Shown here piece after piece: positions 9,130 through 17,279 of a DNA stretch of 64,000 bases. The position numbers were made by a program, and so were the translations under genes. The notes beneath the pieces were generated by a model, which was given only the letters and a program-made list of their open reading frames with translations, did not search any database and was not told where the DNA came from. The stretch spans positions 2,728,001 through 2,792,000 of the forward strand of contig NZ_JAYEZN010000001.1 in the NCBI RefSeq assembly GCF_037031225.1, read 5' to 3'. The DNA comes from Halorientalis sp. LT38. Its GTDB lineage: Archaea; Halobacteriota; Halobacteria; Halobacteriales; Haloarculaceae. The number at the start of each line of letters is the position of its first letter. The stretch's first letter is position 1.

Positions 9130-10437
9130 ATGCGTCGTTTCGCGATAGCACTCCTCGTGGGGGGTGTGCTGGCACTGACGATGGTCGCCGCGCCGGCGGC
9201 AGGAGCACAGACAGAGACGCAGGGGAACGAGACGGTCCTGGGGATCGGCGTCGACGCCTGGACTGTCTCCGGAGTCACGGTCGATGGAGCCGATAACGAA
9301 TCGGTCGAGCGGGCGCGGCAGGCACTGGCCGCGAACCTGAGCGTCCCGGCCGAGAACGTCCGACTGCAACCCGAGAACGAAACGGCCGAGGTGTACGGGG
9401 CGAACCTCACCCTCGCAGGGATCGGGGCCGGGTTCGAGGCGGCCGGGTTCTCGCCCGATACGGTCCGGCGAGGCGTGACGGAGGCGACGCGTAACGAGAT
9501 CGTCGGCGTCCTGCGCAACCGACTCGGGGCCCGGGGGCTGAACGCCACCGCCGAGACGGTCACCGTCGACGGCAGCCAGCACGTCGTCGTCACGGGGGCG
9601 AGTCCCCGGACGGTGACGGAGATCGTCCGGAACCGCGGCACGGTCTCGGCGGTCGCGCACTTCCCGGTAGAGATGGGCTCCACGACGGTCTACCGCCAGC
9701 GGACGATCCTGACCCAGGACGACTTCGTCGGCGTCGGGCCGGGTGCGGCGAGCCGTCCCTACACCGACCGGCCCAGCGTCGAGGTCCACCTCGATCCCCG
9801 GGCCGCCCGTGAGGCCGCCGTCTTCCTCAAGGAGGCCGGGTTCACTGAAGAAGGTGTCACGGGCTGTCCCGACGACGCGGCCGAGAATCCCGACGAAGCC
9901 GAGGGCTACTGCCTGTACAGCGTCGTCAACGGCGAGGTCGTCACCGCGACGTCGCTGGGCGGGGACCTGGCCTGGTCGATCGACTTCGAGAACTACGAGG
10001 AAGACCCGTCGGTCCTGCTCTACACGGACACCGCAGAGCAGGCCACGCAGCTCTCGATGACGCTCCGGACCGGCGCCTTCCCCGTGCCGCTGTCGGTCAC
10101 CGAGGTCCCGGAATCGGTCGCCCGGGCCGCGCTGGCGAGCGAGGACGACCCCCTCGACGACGAGGTCGACGTGGGCTCTGACCCGATCAACGTGACGACC
10201 ACCGCGGCGCCGCCGGAGACGACGACGGAACCGGAGCCGGAGACGACCGAACCACCGACCGAGGCGCCGCCGACCGAGGAATCGAGCCCCGAGACGGCTG
10301 CAGCGACGACCGACGACTCTGACGGACCCGTCACCGTCACCGACAGCGGGGCGCTCGGCCCCGGCTTCACGCCGCTCACCGCCCTGCTCGCGGTCGCCCT
10401 GGCCAGCGTCGCACTGCTTTCGCGACGCGTCAGATAG
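9130..10437 (+). CDS. Secreted SecD-like protein with PGF-CTERM anchor
   Basis: A 435-residue exported protein. Residues 1-27 form a Sec-type signal peptide (MRRFAIALLVGGVLALTMVA then AGA). The folded part (about 30-345) resembles the extracytoplasmic domains of SecD: a region like the P1 subdomain (EATRNEIVGVLRNRLGARGL, SQHVVVTGASPRTV) and the end block GEVVTATSLGGD ... MTLRTGAFPVPLSVTE, which matches the SecD pattern before its first transmembrane bundle. The SecD membrane bundle itself is absent. A Pro/Thr/Glu-rich linker (about 355-405) is followed by a C-terminal PGF motif, a hydrophobic helix and RRVR, i.e. a PGF-CTERM signal for archaeosortase A. The last 8 bp overlap the convergent Vms1-like gene. 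Confidence 0.7.
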   Translation: MRRFAIALLVGGVLALTMVAAPAAGAQTETQGNETVLGIGVDAWTVSGVTVDGADNESVERARQALAANLSVPAENVRLQPENETAEVYGANLTLAGIGAGFEAAGFSPDTVRRGVTEATRNEIVGVLRNRLGARGLNATAETVTVDGSQHVVVTGASPRTVTEIVRNRGTVSAVAHFPVEMGSTTVYRQRTILTQDDFVGVGPGAASRPYTDRPSVEVHLDPRAAREAAVFLKEAGFTEEGVTGCPDDAAENPDEAEGYCLYSVVNGEVVTATSLGGDLAWSIDFENYEEDPSVLLYTDTAEQATQLSMTLRTGAFPVPLSVTEVPESVARAALASEDDPLDDEVDVGSDPINVTTTAAPPETTTEPEPETTEPPTEAPPTEESSPETAAATTDDSDGPVTVTDSGALGPGFTPLTALLAVALASVALLSRRVR

Positions 10438-11317
10438 CGCGCAGCCGGACCGTCCAGAAATCGCGGAAGGCGTCCTCGAGGGCGGGCTCGGGGTTGCCGG
10501 TCGCGTCGACGGTGGCGGTCACGTCCGCCACCTCGGAGAACTCGCCCAGCACCGTCCGCTCGCCGACGACGTACAGCGGATCGGTCGTCCGTTCTGCGAG
10601 GGCCTCCAGACAGCGGTCGACGTGGGAGTCGATCTGTTCGTCGCGGAGGCGTTCGAACCGTGACTGCGAGAAGCCGCCCTTGGAGTGTTGACTCTTCAGC
10701 TCCGAGTCGAAGCCGTGGAAGGCCGTCCGTTCCGCACCCAGGTACTCCCCCATCGCGAACAGGTCCGACCGGACGAGCGCGAGGGTGAACTCCCCGCGGG
10801 GGCGAAACCACGACCGGTCGAACGCGAACCCGTCGGCCCAGTCGACGAACGGCTCCGGGGACACCGGGACGGAGAGGGCGGCGCTGACGAGGCCGGCGTC
10901 GTCGGTCACCGCCAGACACGGGGCGGCGTCGGTGACGAGCGGCGAGCGATCGCCGAACGCCTCCCGCACTTCTGCAGGTGGCTCGTCGTCGACGTAGGCG
11001 GTGAGTGCCCCCTCGGGATCCGTCGCGACCGATTCCAGTCGGTCGAGGACGGCGTCGAGGCGCTCGCCGTTGAGGCGCTCGCGGCGGCGGTAGTCGACGT
11101 GCTGGCTGTCGCTCTCGAGGCGTTCGACGGTGCCCTCGAGGTCGGCGATCCGGTCGTCGAGGCGGTTGGCCCGCTGCTGGGCCTCCTGCCGGGCGCTGAC
11201 GGCCTCGGCGCGGCGCTCCTGTTCGGCTTCGAGTTGCCGTTCGAGGTGGCGCTTTGCCTCTTCGAGTTCCTCGATCCGGTCCTTGAGCGCGGCCCGCCCC
11301 AGCAGCTCGTCGAGCAT
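10430..11317 (-). CDS. Vms1/Ankzf1-type peptidyl-tRNA hydrolase (VLRF1 domain)
   Basis: A 295-residue cytosolic protein. Residues 1-75 are a heptad-rich coiled coil (LKDRIEELEEAKRHLERQL). The C-terminal two thirds contain a release-factor-like VLRF1 domain whose signature SQHSKGGFSQSRFERLRDEQ lies near residues 213-232; the Gly-Gly-x-x-Gln loop is the presumed hydrolytic loop. In eukaryotes Vms1/ANKZF1 frees nascent chains from stalled 60S subunits during ribosome quality control, and archaeal homologues are inferred to do the same. ATG 11317 is preferred over the preceding GTG (11320). The stop overlaps the end of the secreted SecD-like gene by 8 bp (convergent). Confidence 0.8.
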   Translation of the reverse strand: MLDELLGRAALKDRIEELEEAKRHLERQLEAEQERRAEAVSARQEAQQRANRLDDRIADLEGTVERLESDSQHVDYRRRERLNGERLDAVLDRLESVATDPEGALTAYVDDEPPAEVREAFGDRSPLVTDAAPCLAVTDDAGLVSAALSVPVSPEPFVDWADGFAFDRSWFRPRGEFTLALVRSDLFAMGEYLGAERTAFHGFDSELKSQHSKGGFSQSRFERLRDEQIDSHVDRCLEALAERTTDPLYVVGERTVLGEFSEVADVTATVDATGNPEPALEDAFRDFWTVRLRAI

Positions 11318-11342
11318 CACCGGATGGGGTAGTCGGGGCGGC

Positions 11343-11738
11343 TTAAATTGCGGGGCCGCCGGGTTCGGGCCCCTCGTCCGGGTCGTCGACGGCTGTCGTC
11401 CTGTCGCTCGAAAGCGCCAGGAGCTGCTGGGCCCGGTCGGCCTTCGCGAGCAGGACCTCCGTGAGCGCCGGCGGATTGTCGATCCGCGTGTCTTCGAGCA
11501 CCGACCGCGGCACCGCGAGCGTGTCCTCGGGCACGCCCTCGGCCCCGGTCACCGGGAAGTGTCGTTCGTCGACTTTCATGACCAGCGGTCGATCGAGCCG
11601 CTCTACCCCCTCGCCGGTGGCGTAGAGCTGCTCGTTGACTCGCTCGTGTTGTTCGCGACTGATGGCTGCGGTGTCACTCTCGCCCGGCGTCACGTAGAGC
11701 CGGCCGAGGTAGTACCCGCTCGAGAACCGCTCGAACAT
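11343..11738 (-). CDS. Conserved haloarchaeal protein (DUF5802-like)
   Basis: A 131-residue acidic cytosolic protein beginning MFERFSSGYYLGRLYV, an opening I associate with a small haloarchaeal family of unknown function. The middle (VMKVDERHFPV) looks like a beta-strand-rich core; the C-terminus is a disordered Asp/Glu/Pro tail. There are no catalytic motifs, membrane segments or cysteines. An ATG eight codons upstream (11762, MWYVSPYS) is also open; I prefer 11738 on homology. It lies 25 bp from the Vms1-like gene on the same strand and could be co-transcribed with it. Confidence 0.7.
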   Translation of the reverse strand: MFERFSSGYYLGRLYVTPGESDTAAISREQHERVNEQLYATGEGVERLDRPLVMKVDERHFPVTGAEGVPEDTLAVPRSVLEDTRIDNPPALTEVLLAKADRAQQLLALSSDRTTAVDDPDEGPEPGGPAI

Positions 11739-12011
11739 GCTATACGGTGACACGTACCACATCGCAGTAGATAAGCCTTGGCCGGAGCGTTTATGTCGCC
11801 GTGCTTTCATCGGATTGCGGCCCGGACGTCGGTGATCGGAGCTTCGACCGTCGAGACCGGGGCCGGGAACGGTTCGGCGAGGGGCTCGGCCGTCCGGGCG
11901 TGGAGCGGGTCGCGTGAACGCTCTTGGACTATCTGGGGCCGTGAGCGAGGGTCGGTGAACGGTGAGAACGGATCTCCCTTTTTTTGTACCACACTGGCAT
12001 ACCGACTGACA

Positions 12012-12983
12012 ATGAGAGCCCGTGGATCCCTGCTGGCCGCCCTGGTCGTCACCGTCGCCCTCGCGCTCGTCGCCGTGCCGGTACTCGGCGCCGTCGGCGC
12101 ACCCGCACCGGCGACCGACGCGGCCCCGGCACAGACCACCGACGAGAACGAGACCGACCGAAACGGGACGGAGGGCCTGGGTGCCCGAATCGGCGCGTTC
12201 ATGCAGGCCAACAGCGCCGACACGGAATCCGCCGTCGAGGAAGGCATGTGGCAAGCCCGGTACAACGCGACCGGCGAGGCCGAGCGCGCGGATCTGGTCT
12301 CGGCTCGCGTGGACCGCCTCGACCGGCGCGGTGACCGACTCCGCGACCGGATGGCCGCCCTCCAGGCGCGCTACGAGAGCGGCGAGATCCCGCGCGTGGC
12401 CTACGTGGCCCAGGCGAGCCGGCTCGCAGAGGAACTGAACGCCCTCGACGAATCGGTCAACCGGACCGAAGACCGCGCCCGCGCCGTGGGCGTGAACACC
12501 TCGCGTCTGGACGCGATTCGCGACCGGGCGCGAGAGATGCGAGGGCAGGAGGTCGCGGCCGTCGCGCGGAATCTCTCCGTCGTGCGACCGGGGAACGCCG
12601 GCCCGCCGGGAGATGTCGGTCCGCCAGGTGACGCCGAGGACCGACCCGACGGCCCCGACGTGACCGGGCCGCCTCGGAACGTGACCGACGGGTCCGACCG
12701 CGGACCACCCGGCGACCGCGGCCGCGACGGCGACCTGCCGATCGGTGACGATTCCGACGCGAACGTGACGGACGGAAACGGCTCTTCTCCGCTGGATTCG
12801 GGCCTCGACGAGGGTGACCGCCTCGGCGGCGCCGATTCCGACGGCAACGACCGGATCGACGACTCGGACGGTCGGGACAGCACCGACGACTCGGACCTGA
12901 CTGACGGGACAGACGTCCTCGACGGCGCCGACTCGGACGGGACCGACGGATCCGGCGACGACGGGCTCCTCGGGGGCCAGTGA
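12012..12983 (+). CDS. Secreted helical protein with collagen-like and Asp-rich tail
   Basis: A 323-residue exported protein of a haloarchaeal family with no known function. A signal peptide covers about residues 1-33 (LLAALVVTVALALVAVPVLG). Residues 50-195 form a helical, coiled-coil-like domain (VSARVDRLDRRGDRLRDRM). Then comes a short GPPGDVGPPGD collagen-like stretch, and about 100 residues of Asp/Ser/Gly repeats such as DSDGNDRIDDSDG, which resemble calcium-binding thrombospondin-3-type loops. There is no PGF-CTERM or transmembrane anchor, so it is probably released or bound through ions. ATG 12012 is 27-30 nt after a CTTTTTTTG tract, consistent with a leaderless start. Confidence 0.7.
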   Translation: MRARGSLLAALVVTVALALVAVPVLGAVGAPAPATDAAPAQTTDENETDRNGTEGLGARIGAFMQANSADTESAVEEGMWQARYNATGEAERADLVSARVDRLDRRGDRLRDRMAALQARYESGEIPRVAYVAQASRLAEELNALDESVNRTEDRARAVGVNTSRLDAIRDRAREMRGQEVAAVARNLSVVRPGNAGPPGDVGPPGDAEDRPDGPDVTGPPRNVTDGSDRGPPGDRGRDGDLPIGDDSDANVTDGNGSSPLDSGLDEGDRLGGADSDGNDRIDDSDGRDSTDDSDLTDGTDVLDGADSDGTDGSGDDGLLGGQ

Positions 12984-13068
12984 CCCGGTCGGCCCGGGGA
13001 GGGACTCGCCGCGAACGGCCGGCCCGACCCAGATAGCCTTTTCACTGGTCATCACTTACGTTCGGTAA

Positions 13069-13722
13069 ATGGATTCGGCCGAGCTACTCGATCTCCTGGG
13101 AAACGAGAACCGCAGGCGGATCCTTCGGCTGCTCGCCCGAAAGCCCTGTTACGTGACCGAGATCAGCGAGTACCTCGGTGTGAGTCCCAAGGCCGTCATC
13201 GACCACCTCCGCAAACTGGAGACGGCCGGCCTGGTCGAGAGCCGGACCGACGACCAGCGGCGGAAATATTACTTCATCTCCCAGAACCTGCGGCTGGAAG
13301 TCAGCGTCTCGCCCTACGGCTTCGGTGCCAAGAGCGCCTATCCCGCGAGCCAGAGCCTCGACGTCACCGCCAGCTGTCGGTACCTGAAGATCGACGTCGG
13401 CTCCCGCGAACCCGGTGACGTCTCCGACATCGCGGCCGAACTCGCACGGCTGGATCAGCTGGAAAACGAGCTGTCGATGGCCCAGCGGTGGGTCCAGGGC
13501 CGCCTCGCCACGGTCATGGAGCGACTCGGCGACGAACTCGGCGTGGAGGACACGCGACTGTACGCCGACGTGCTGGGGGCGCTGGCGGACGGCCCGGCGT
13601 CGACGGACGCGGTGGAGGACGCGGTCGACGCGCCGAACCCCGTGGTCCGCGAGGCGCTCTCAGAACTCAGCGAGCACGGCGTCGTGGCGCAGTCGGACGA
13701 CGAGTGGCGGATCCGCGATTAG
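13069..13722 (+). CDS. ArsR-like winged-helix transcriptional regulator
   Basis: A 217-residue cytosolic protein. Residues 1-70 form an ArsR-type winged helix (LLGNENRRRILRLLARKPCYVTEISEYLGVSPKAVIDHL) with a beta wing at ESRTDDQRRKYYFIS. Residues 75-145 hold an uncharacterised middle part and a helix likely used in dimerisation. A second short helical segment near the C-terminus (STDAVEDAVDAPNPVVREALSELSEHGVV) looks like a second helix-turn-helix. The ATG lies about 28 nt after GCCTTTTCAC, so the transcript is probably leaderless. TTAC/GTAA half-sites directly precede the ATG and could bind the protein itself. Its stop codon interlocks with that of the convergent membrane protein (shared TTAG, 13719-13722). 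Confidence 0.85.
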   Translation: MDSAELLDLLGNENRRRILRLLARKPCYVTEISEYLGVSPKAVIDHLRKLETAGLVESRTDDQRRKYYFISQNLRLEVSVSPYGFGAKSAYPASQSLDVTASCRYLKIDVGSREPGDVSDIAAELARLDQLENELSMAQRWVQGRLATVMERLGDELGVEDTRLYADVLGALADGPASTDAVEDAVDAPNPVVREALSELSEHGVVAQSDDEWRIRD

Positions 13723-14303
13723 GGGCCGCCCGTCGACGCGAGGTCACGGGTCAACCCGTCGCGGAGGTCCCGGCCGAAGTAGTGACCCAGCAGACTGGCG
13801 AGCGCGCCGACGCCGACTCCGACGGCGACGAGGGGGACGCCCGCACCCAGCACCGAAATCGCGAGGTTGCCGAGCACCCAGCTGAGCCCCGCGGCCAGCC
13901 CACCCGACAGCGTCACCTCGGCGTAGCGCCGGTGCTCGCTCCCGAGACCGGCGGCGAAGGCGACCGCCGAGATCCCGACGAGTCCGCCGACCGATCCGAG
14001 GGGGAGCGTCGCCCCTGCGACGACCATCCCGACGGCTGTGAGGACGAACAGGAGCAGGAACGCCCGGACCGAGAACAGTCCCTCGAAGGGCGTGGTCAGT
14101 CGAGACGCCGCCGCACTGAAGGGTGCACGGAGCACCGCACCGAGGCGGCCACTGATTCCGCGGTTTCCGGACTCCTCCGTGGTCCCGTGGGCGGTCCCGG
14201 CGTCGACCGCCGGTTCGTCCGCGAGCCCGAGCGACGACTCGACGGGCGGCTCCTCCTCAGGCGCCCGGGCGGATCGAGACCGTTGCTCGGAACGTTCGGC
14301 CAT
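13719..14303 (-). CDS. Conserved multi-pass membrane protein
   Basis: A 194-residue protein. The first 75 residues are polar and acidic (cytosolic tail). They are followed by about four transmembrane helices: AFLLLFVLTAVGMVVAGA, LVGISAVAFAAGLG, GLAAGLSWVLGNLAISVLG and VPLVAVGVGVGALASLLGHYFG. A basic/acidic end follows (RDLRDGLTRDL). I do not recognise a catalytic motif; small haloarchaeal membrane proteins of this shape are common. It is convergent with the winged-helix regulator, sharing four bases. Confidence 0.7.
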   Translation of the reverse strand: MAERSEQRSRSARAPEEEPPVESSLGLADEPAVDAGTAHGTTEESGNRGISGRLGAVLRAPFSAAASRLTTPFEGLFSVRAFLLLFVLTAVGMVVAGATLPLGSVGGLVGISAVAFAAGLGSEHRRYAEVTLSGGLAAGLSWVLGNLAISVLGAGVPLVAVGVGVGALASLLGHYFGRDLRDGLTRDLASTGGP

Positions 14304-14395
14304 GCTGAATGGTCCGCCTCGGGCGACGTGAGTCTTTTCCCCCGCGGGGCGGTGAAAAAGGTGGTTTCAAGTCCGGCCACGCGGTAGCCCGGGGT

Positions 14396-15643
14396 ATGAA
14401 CCCAGGCGACCGGGTCCGCGTCGAGCGCGCGGACCAGCGCTACGAGGGCGTCCTTCTGCCCTCGACGACGGACGACAACCTCGTCGTCAAACTCGACAGC
14501 GGCTACAACGTCGGCGTCGACCGGGCCGAGGCCGCCGTCGAAGTGCTCGAGGCCGACACCTACGACGTCGCCGGCGCACAGGACGCCGCGGGCGAGTCCG
14601 AGATCGCGTTCGACGACGACCTGCCGACCATCTCGCTGATCTCGACCGGCGGCACCATCGCCTCGACGGTCGACTACCGGACGGGCGCCGTCACCGCCCA
14701 ATTCGACGCCGAGGACGTGCTGCGGGCGGTGCCGGACCTGGCCGGCCGGGCGAACTACCGCGGCCGCGTCGTCGCGAACATCCTGAGCGAGAACATGACG
14801 CCCGACGTCTGGCAGGAGCTGGCCCAGGCCGTCCACGAGGAGATCGAGGCCGGCGCGGACGGCGTCGTCGTCATGCACGGCACCGACACGATGCAGTTCA
14901 CCGCGTCGGCGCTCGCCTTCATGCTCGAGACGCCCGTCCCGATCGTCTTCACCGGGAGCCAGCGCTCCGCGGACCGCCCCTCCTCGGACAACGTCATGAA
15001 CGCCGTCTGCGCCGTCGAGGCCGCCAAGGCCGACTGCGCGGAGGTGCTGGTCTGCATGCACGCCGACGAGGCGGACGAGCGCTGCGCCCTCCACCGCGGC
15101 ACCCGCGTCCGGAAGAACCACACCTCCCGCCGCGACGCGTTCGAGACCGTCGGCGCGAAACCCCTCGGCGAGGTGGACTATGAACGTGAAGACGTCACCT
15201 TCCACCGGGAGCACGCCCAGCGCGGCGAGACCGACCTCGCCCTGCACGACGACCTGGCGACCGACGTGGGCCTCGTGAAGTTCACGCCCGGCACCGATCC
15301 CGCGATGCTCGACGCCGCGGCCGACGGCGCCGAGGGGGTCGTGATCGAGGGGACCGGCCTGGGCCACGTCAACACCGACTGGATCGAGACGGTCGAAGCA
15401 CTGACCGAGGCCGGGACGACGGTCGTGATGACCAGCCAGTGTCTGGAAGGGCGGGTCTGCGACCGGGTGTACGACACCGGCCGGGACCTGCTCGACGCCG
15501 GCGTGGTCGAGGGCGAGGACCTCCTGCCCGGGACGGCCAAAGTCAAACTCATGTGGGTGCTCGCGAACCGGGACGACCCGGCCGCGGCGATGCAAACGCC
15601 CCTGGCCGGCGAGATCCAGGCCCAGTCCCGGCCCTGGACCTGA
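14396..15643 (+). CDS. gatD: Glu-tRNA(Gln) amidotransferase subunit D
   Basis: A 415-residue GatD, the asparaginase-like subunit of the archaeal GatDE complex that turns Glu-tRNA(Gln) into Gln-tRNA(Gln). An N-terminal beta-barrel linker (about 1-75) precedes the asparaginase-type domain. The two Thr-containing catalytic motifs are STGGTIAS (residues 83-90) and MHGTDTM (160-166); a conserved Lys lies in VEAAKAD. It releases ammonia from glutamine, which is channelled to GatE (not in this window). The frame is open upstream to 14309, but MNPGDRVRV at 14396 is the family start. A GNAT gene begins 1 bp after its stop and is probably co-transcribed. Confidence 0.96.
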   Translation: MNPGDRVRVERADQRYEGVLLPSTTDDNLVVKLDSGYNVGVDRAEAAVEVLEADTYDVAGAQDAAGESEIAFDDDLPTISLISTGGTIASTVDYRTGAVTAQFDAEDVLRAVPDLAGRANYRGRVVANILSENMTPDVWQELAQAVHEEIEAGADGVVVMHGTDTMQFTASALAFMLETPVPIVFTGSQRSADRPSSDNVMNAVCAVEAAKADCAEVLVCMHADEADERCALHRGTRVRKNHTSRRDAFETVGAKPLGEVDYEREDVTFHREHAQRGETDLALHDDLATDVGLVKFTPGTDPAMLDAAADGAEGVVIEGTGLGHVNTDWIETVEALTEAGTTVVMTSQCLEGRVCDRVYDTGRDLLDAGVVEGEDLLPGTAKVKLMWVLANRDDPAAAMQTPLAGEIQAQSRPWT

Positions 15644-15644
15644 C

Positions 15645-16580
15645 ATGGGCGACGAGGGGGCCGACCTCGCGGTCCGCCAGGCCGGGCCCGACGACCACGA
15701 GGCCGTCGCCGAATTTACCGAGGACTCCTGGCCGGACCGCGAGGTCAGCGACTACCTCCCCCGCGTGTTCCCCGAGTGGGTCGAGAGCGACGGTCCCGAC
15801 CAGCGCACCTTCGTCGCGACCGTCGACGGCACCCCCGCAGGCGTCTGTCAGGGCGTCCTGCTCTCCGACCACGAGGCCTGGGCGCAGGGGATGCGCGTCG
15901 CACCCGACGCCCGCGGCCTGGGGCTGGCCCACCGGCTCACCGACGCGGTCTTCGACTGGGCGGCCGACCGCGGGGCGACCGTCTGTCGCAACCTCGTCTT
16001 CTCCTGGAACGTCCAGGGGCTGGGAACCTCCAGAGGGGTCGGTTTCGAGCCGGTCACCGAATTCCGGTGGGTGCATCCGGAACCGGACGCGGACGCCGAC
16101 GCTGGGGCCGAAGCGGAGCCCGATCACGTCGTCGCCGACGACCGCCCGGACGCGGCCTGGAGTTACTGGCAGCGCAGCGACGCGAACCGGGCGCTCCGGG
16201 GACTCACGCTCGCGCCAGACGAGTCCTGGGCCGTCCGGGAGCTGACCCGCGACGTGCTCCGCCGGGCCGCCGACGAGACGCGAGTCTTCGCCGTCAGCAC
16301 CGACGAGGGAACGCGGGCGATGGCCTACCGGGCCCGCGACTACGACTCGGCCGAAAGCGGCGAGCGGATCGCCGAGTACGGGGTCGCCGCGTGGGCCAAC
16401 CACCCGGCCGCACGGTCGCTGTTCGCCGCCATCGCGCGGGACGCCGCGGCGGTGGACGCAGACCGGACGCGCGTGCTGATCCCCGAGACGGCCCGGGCCG
16501 TCAGCGACGCGGCGGCCGTCGGGGTCGAGATCGGCGAGGAACCCGACTTCGTGCTGGAAGCCGACCTGACCGGGCGGTGA
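15645..16580 (+). CDS. GNAT family N-acetyltransferase
   Basis: A 311-residue protein. The N-terminal half is a GNAT domain: MRVAPDARGLGLAHRLTDAV contains the acetyl-CoA pyrophosphate-binding R/Q-x-x-G-x-G/A loop (motif A, near residue 90) and NVQGLGTSRGVGFEP is motif B. The C-terminal half (after an Asp/Ala linker near 145-165) may be a degenerate second GNAT-like domain. The substrate is unknown. It follows gatD with a single-base gap (TGACATG), so translation is likely coupled, though a functional link to tRNA amidation is only an inference. Confidence 0.8.
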   Translation: MGDEGADLAVRQAGPDDHEAVAEFTEDSWPDREVSDYLPRVFPEWVESDGPDQRTFVATVDGTPAGVCQGVLLSDHEAWAQGMRVAPDARGLGLAHRLTDAVFDWAADRGATVCRNLVFSWNVQGLGTSRGVGFEPVTEFRWVHPEPDADADAGAEAEPDHVVADDRPDAAWSYWQRSDANRALRGLTLAPDESWAVRELTRDVLRRAADETRVFAVSTDEGTRAMAYRARDYDSAESGERIAEYGVAAWANHPAARSLFAAIARDAAAVDADRTRVLIPETARAVSDAAAVGVEIGEEPDFVLEADLTGR

Positions 16581-16599
16581 GGGGGCCACGGCCCGAGGA

Positions 16600-16628
16600 C
16601 TTTAGGCCGATGCACACATACGTGTGCA
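16600..16628 (+). promoter_or_regulatory. vapBC promoter and palindromic operator
   Basis: A TATA-like CTTTAGG (16600-16606) lies 24-30 nt before the vapB ATG at 16630. Between them is a perfect inverted repeat: TGCACAC (16611-16617), spacer ATAC, GTGTGCA (16622-16628), ending one base before the ATG. A VapB or VapBC complex bound here would cover the transcription start. Autoregulation is known for vapBC loci generally and is inferred here. Confidence 0.65.
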
Positions 16629-16629
16629 C

Positions 16630-16866
16630 ATGGGGACTGAGTACAAGAACGTCCGCCTGACGGAGGAGGCCTACGAGAAGCTCCGCAGTCGGAAACGCGA
16701 GGAGGAGTCCTTCTCGGACGTAGTCGCTCGGCTCGCCGGCGAACGATCGCTGCTCGAACTCAGAGGGATGCTCGACGAGGACGAGGCCGACGACGTCGAA
16801 GCGGCGCTCGATGACAGTTACGGTGACTACGCCGACGACCTCGCCGCCGACTGGGACGATCGATGA
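16630..16866 (+). CDS. vapB: VapB-type antitoxin (UPF0330 family)
   Basis: A 78-residue protein beginning MGTEYKNVRLTEEAYEKL, the typical opening of archaeal VapB/UPF0330 antitoxins: a short beta strand with a ribbon-helix-helix-like DNA-binding part, then a C-terminal acidic tail (DDVEAALDDSYGDYADDLA) that would wrap the toxin. ATG 16630 is chosen over the in-frame GTG at 16624, which lies inside the operator palindrome. It overlaps vapC by 4 bp (ATGA), the usual coupled arrangement. Confidence 0.9.
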   Translation: MGTEYKNVRLTEEAYEKLRSRKREEESFSDVVARLAGERSLLELRGMLDEDEADDVEAALDDSYGDYADDLAADWDDR

Positions 16867-17258
16867 TCCTCGACACGTCGGTGGTACTCGATCTGATGCG
16901 GGACGATCGAGACGCCGTCGAGCGCGTCCGCGAACTCGAAACCGACGGGATCGCGCAGCGACTCTCGGCGATGACGCTGTACGAACTCCACTGGGGACTG
17001 GGGTACACCGATCGGTCGGCCGAGGAGCGGGCCGAGATCGAGGCCGTCGTCGAGTCCAGAACGCTGTACGACGTGACCCCCGAGATACTCCGGAAGGCCG
17101 GGCGGATCGGCGGCGGACTCCGGAGTGAGGGACTGCCGCTGGACGACCCGGGCGACGAGATCATCGGTGCGACGGGTGTCGTCCACGACGAACCCGTCTT
17201 GACCGCCAATCCGACCGACTTCCGCCGGATCGACGGGCTCTCCGTCGACACGTATTGA
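16863..17258 (+). CDS. vapC: VapC-type PIN-domain ribonuclease toxin
   Basis: A 131-residue PIN-domain protein. Acidic metal-binding positions are visible: Asp4 in MILDTSVVLDLM, Glu in MTLYELHWGL (about residue 41), and Asp residues in DDPGDEIIGATG (about residues 94-99) and the later NPTDF. PIN toxins cleave RNA (often tRNA or rRNA) with Mg2+ or Mn2+ and are held inactive by VapB. The 4-bp overlap with vapB and the upstream palindrome make this a complete, probably functional toxin-antitoxin unit. Confidence 0.9.
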   Translation: MILDTSVVLDLMRDDRDAVERVRELETDGIAQRLSAMTLYELHWGLGYTDRSAEERAEIEAVVESRTLYDVTPEILRKAGRIGGGLRSEGLPLDDPGDEIIGATGVVHDEPVLTANPTDFRRIDGLSVDTY

Positions 17259-17279
17259 ACCGCACCGCGCGACGTCCGA

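Noticed and set aside
11778-12011. N-terminal extension of the secreted helical protein
   Set aside because: The signal peptide starts at 12012 and a T-rich promoter element lies just upstream, so the upstream codons are not translated.
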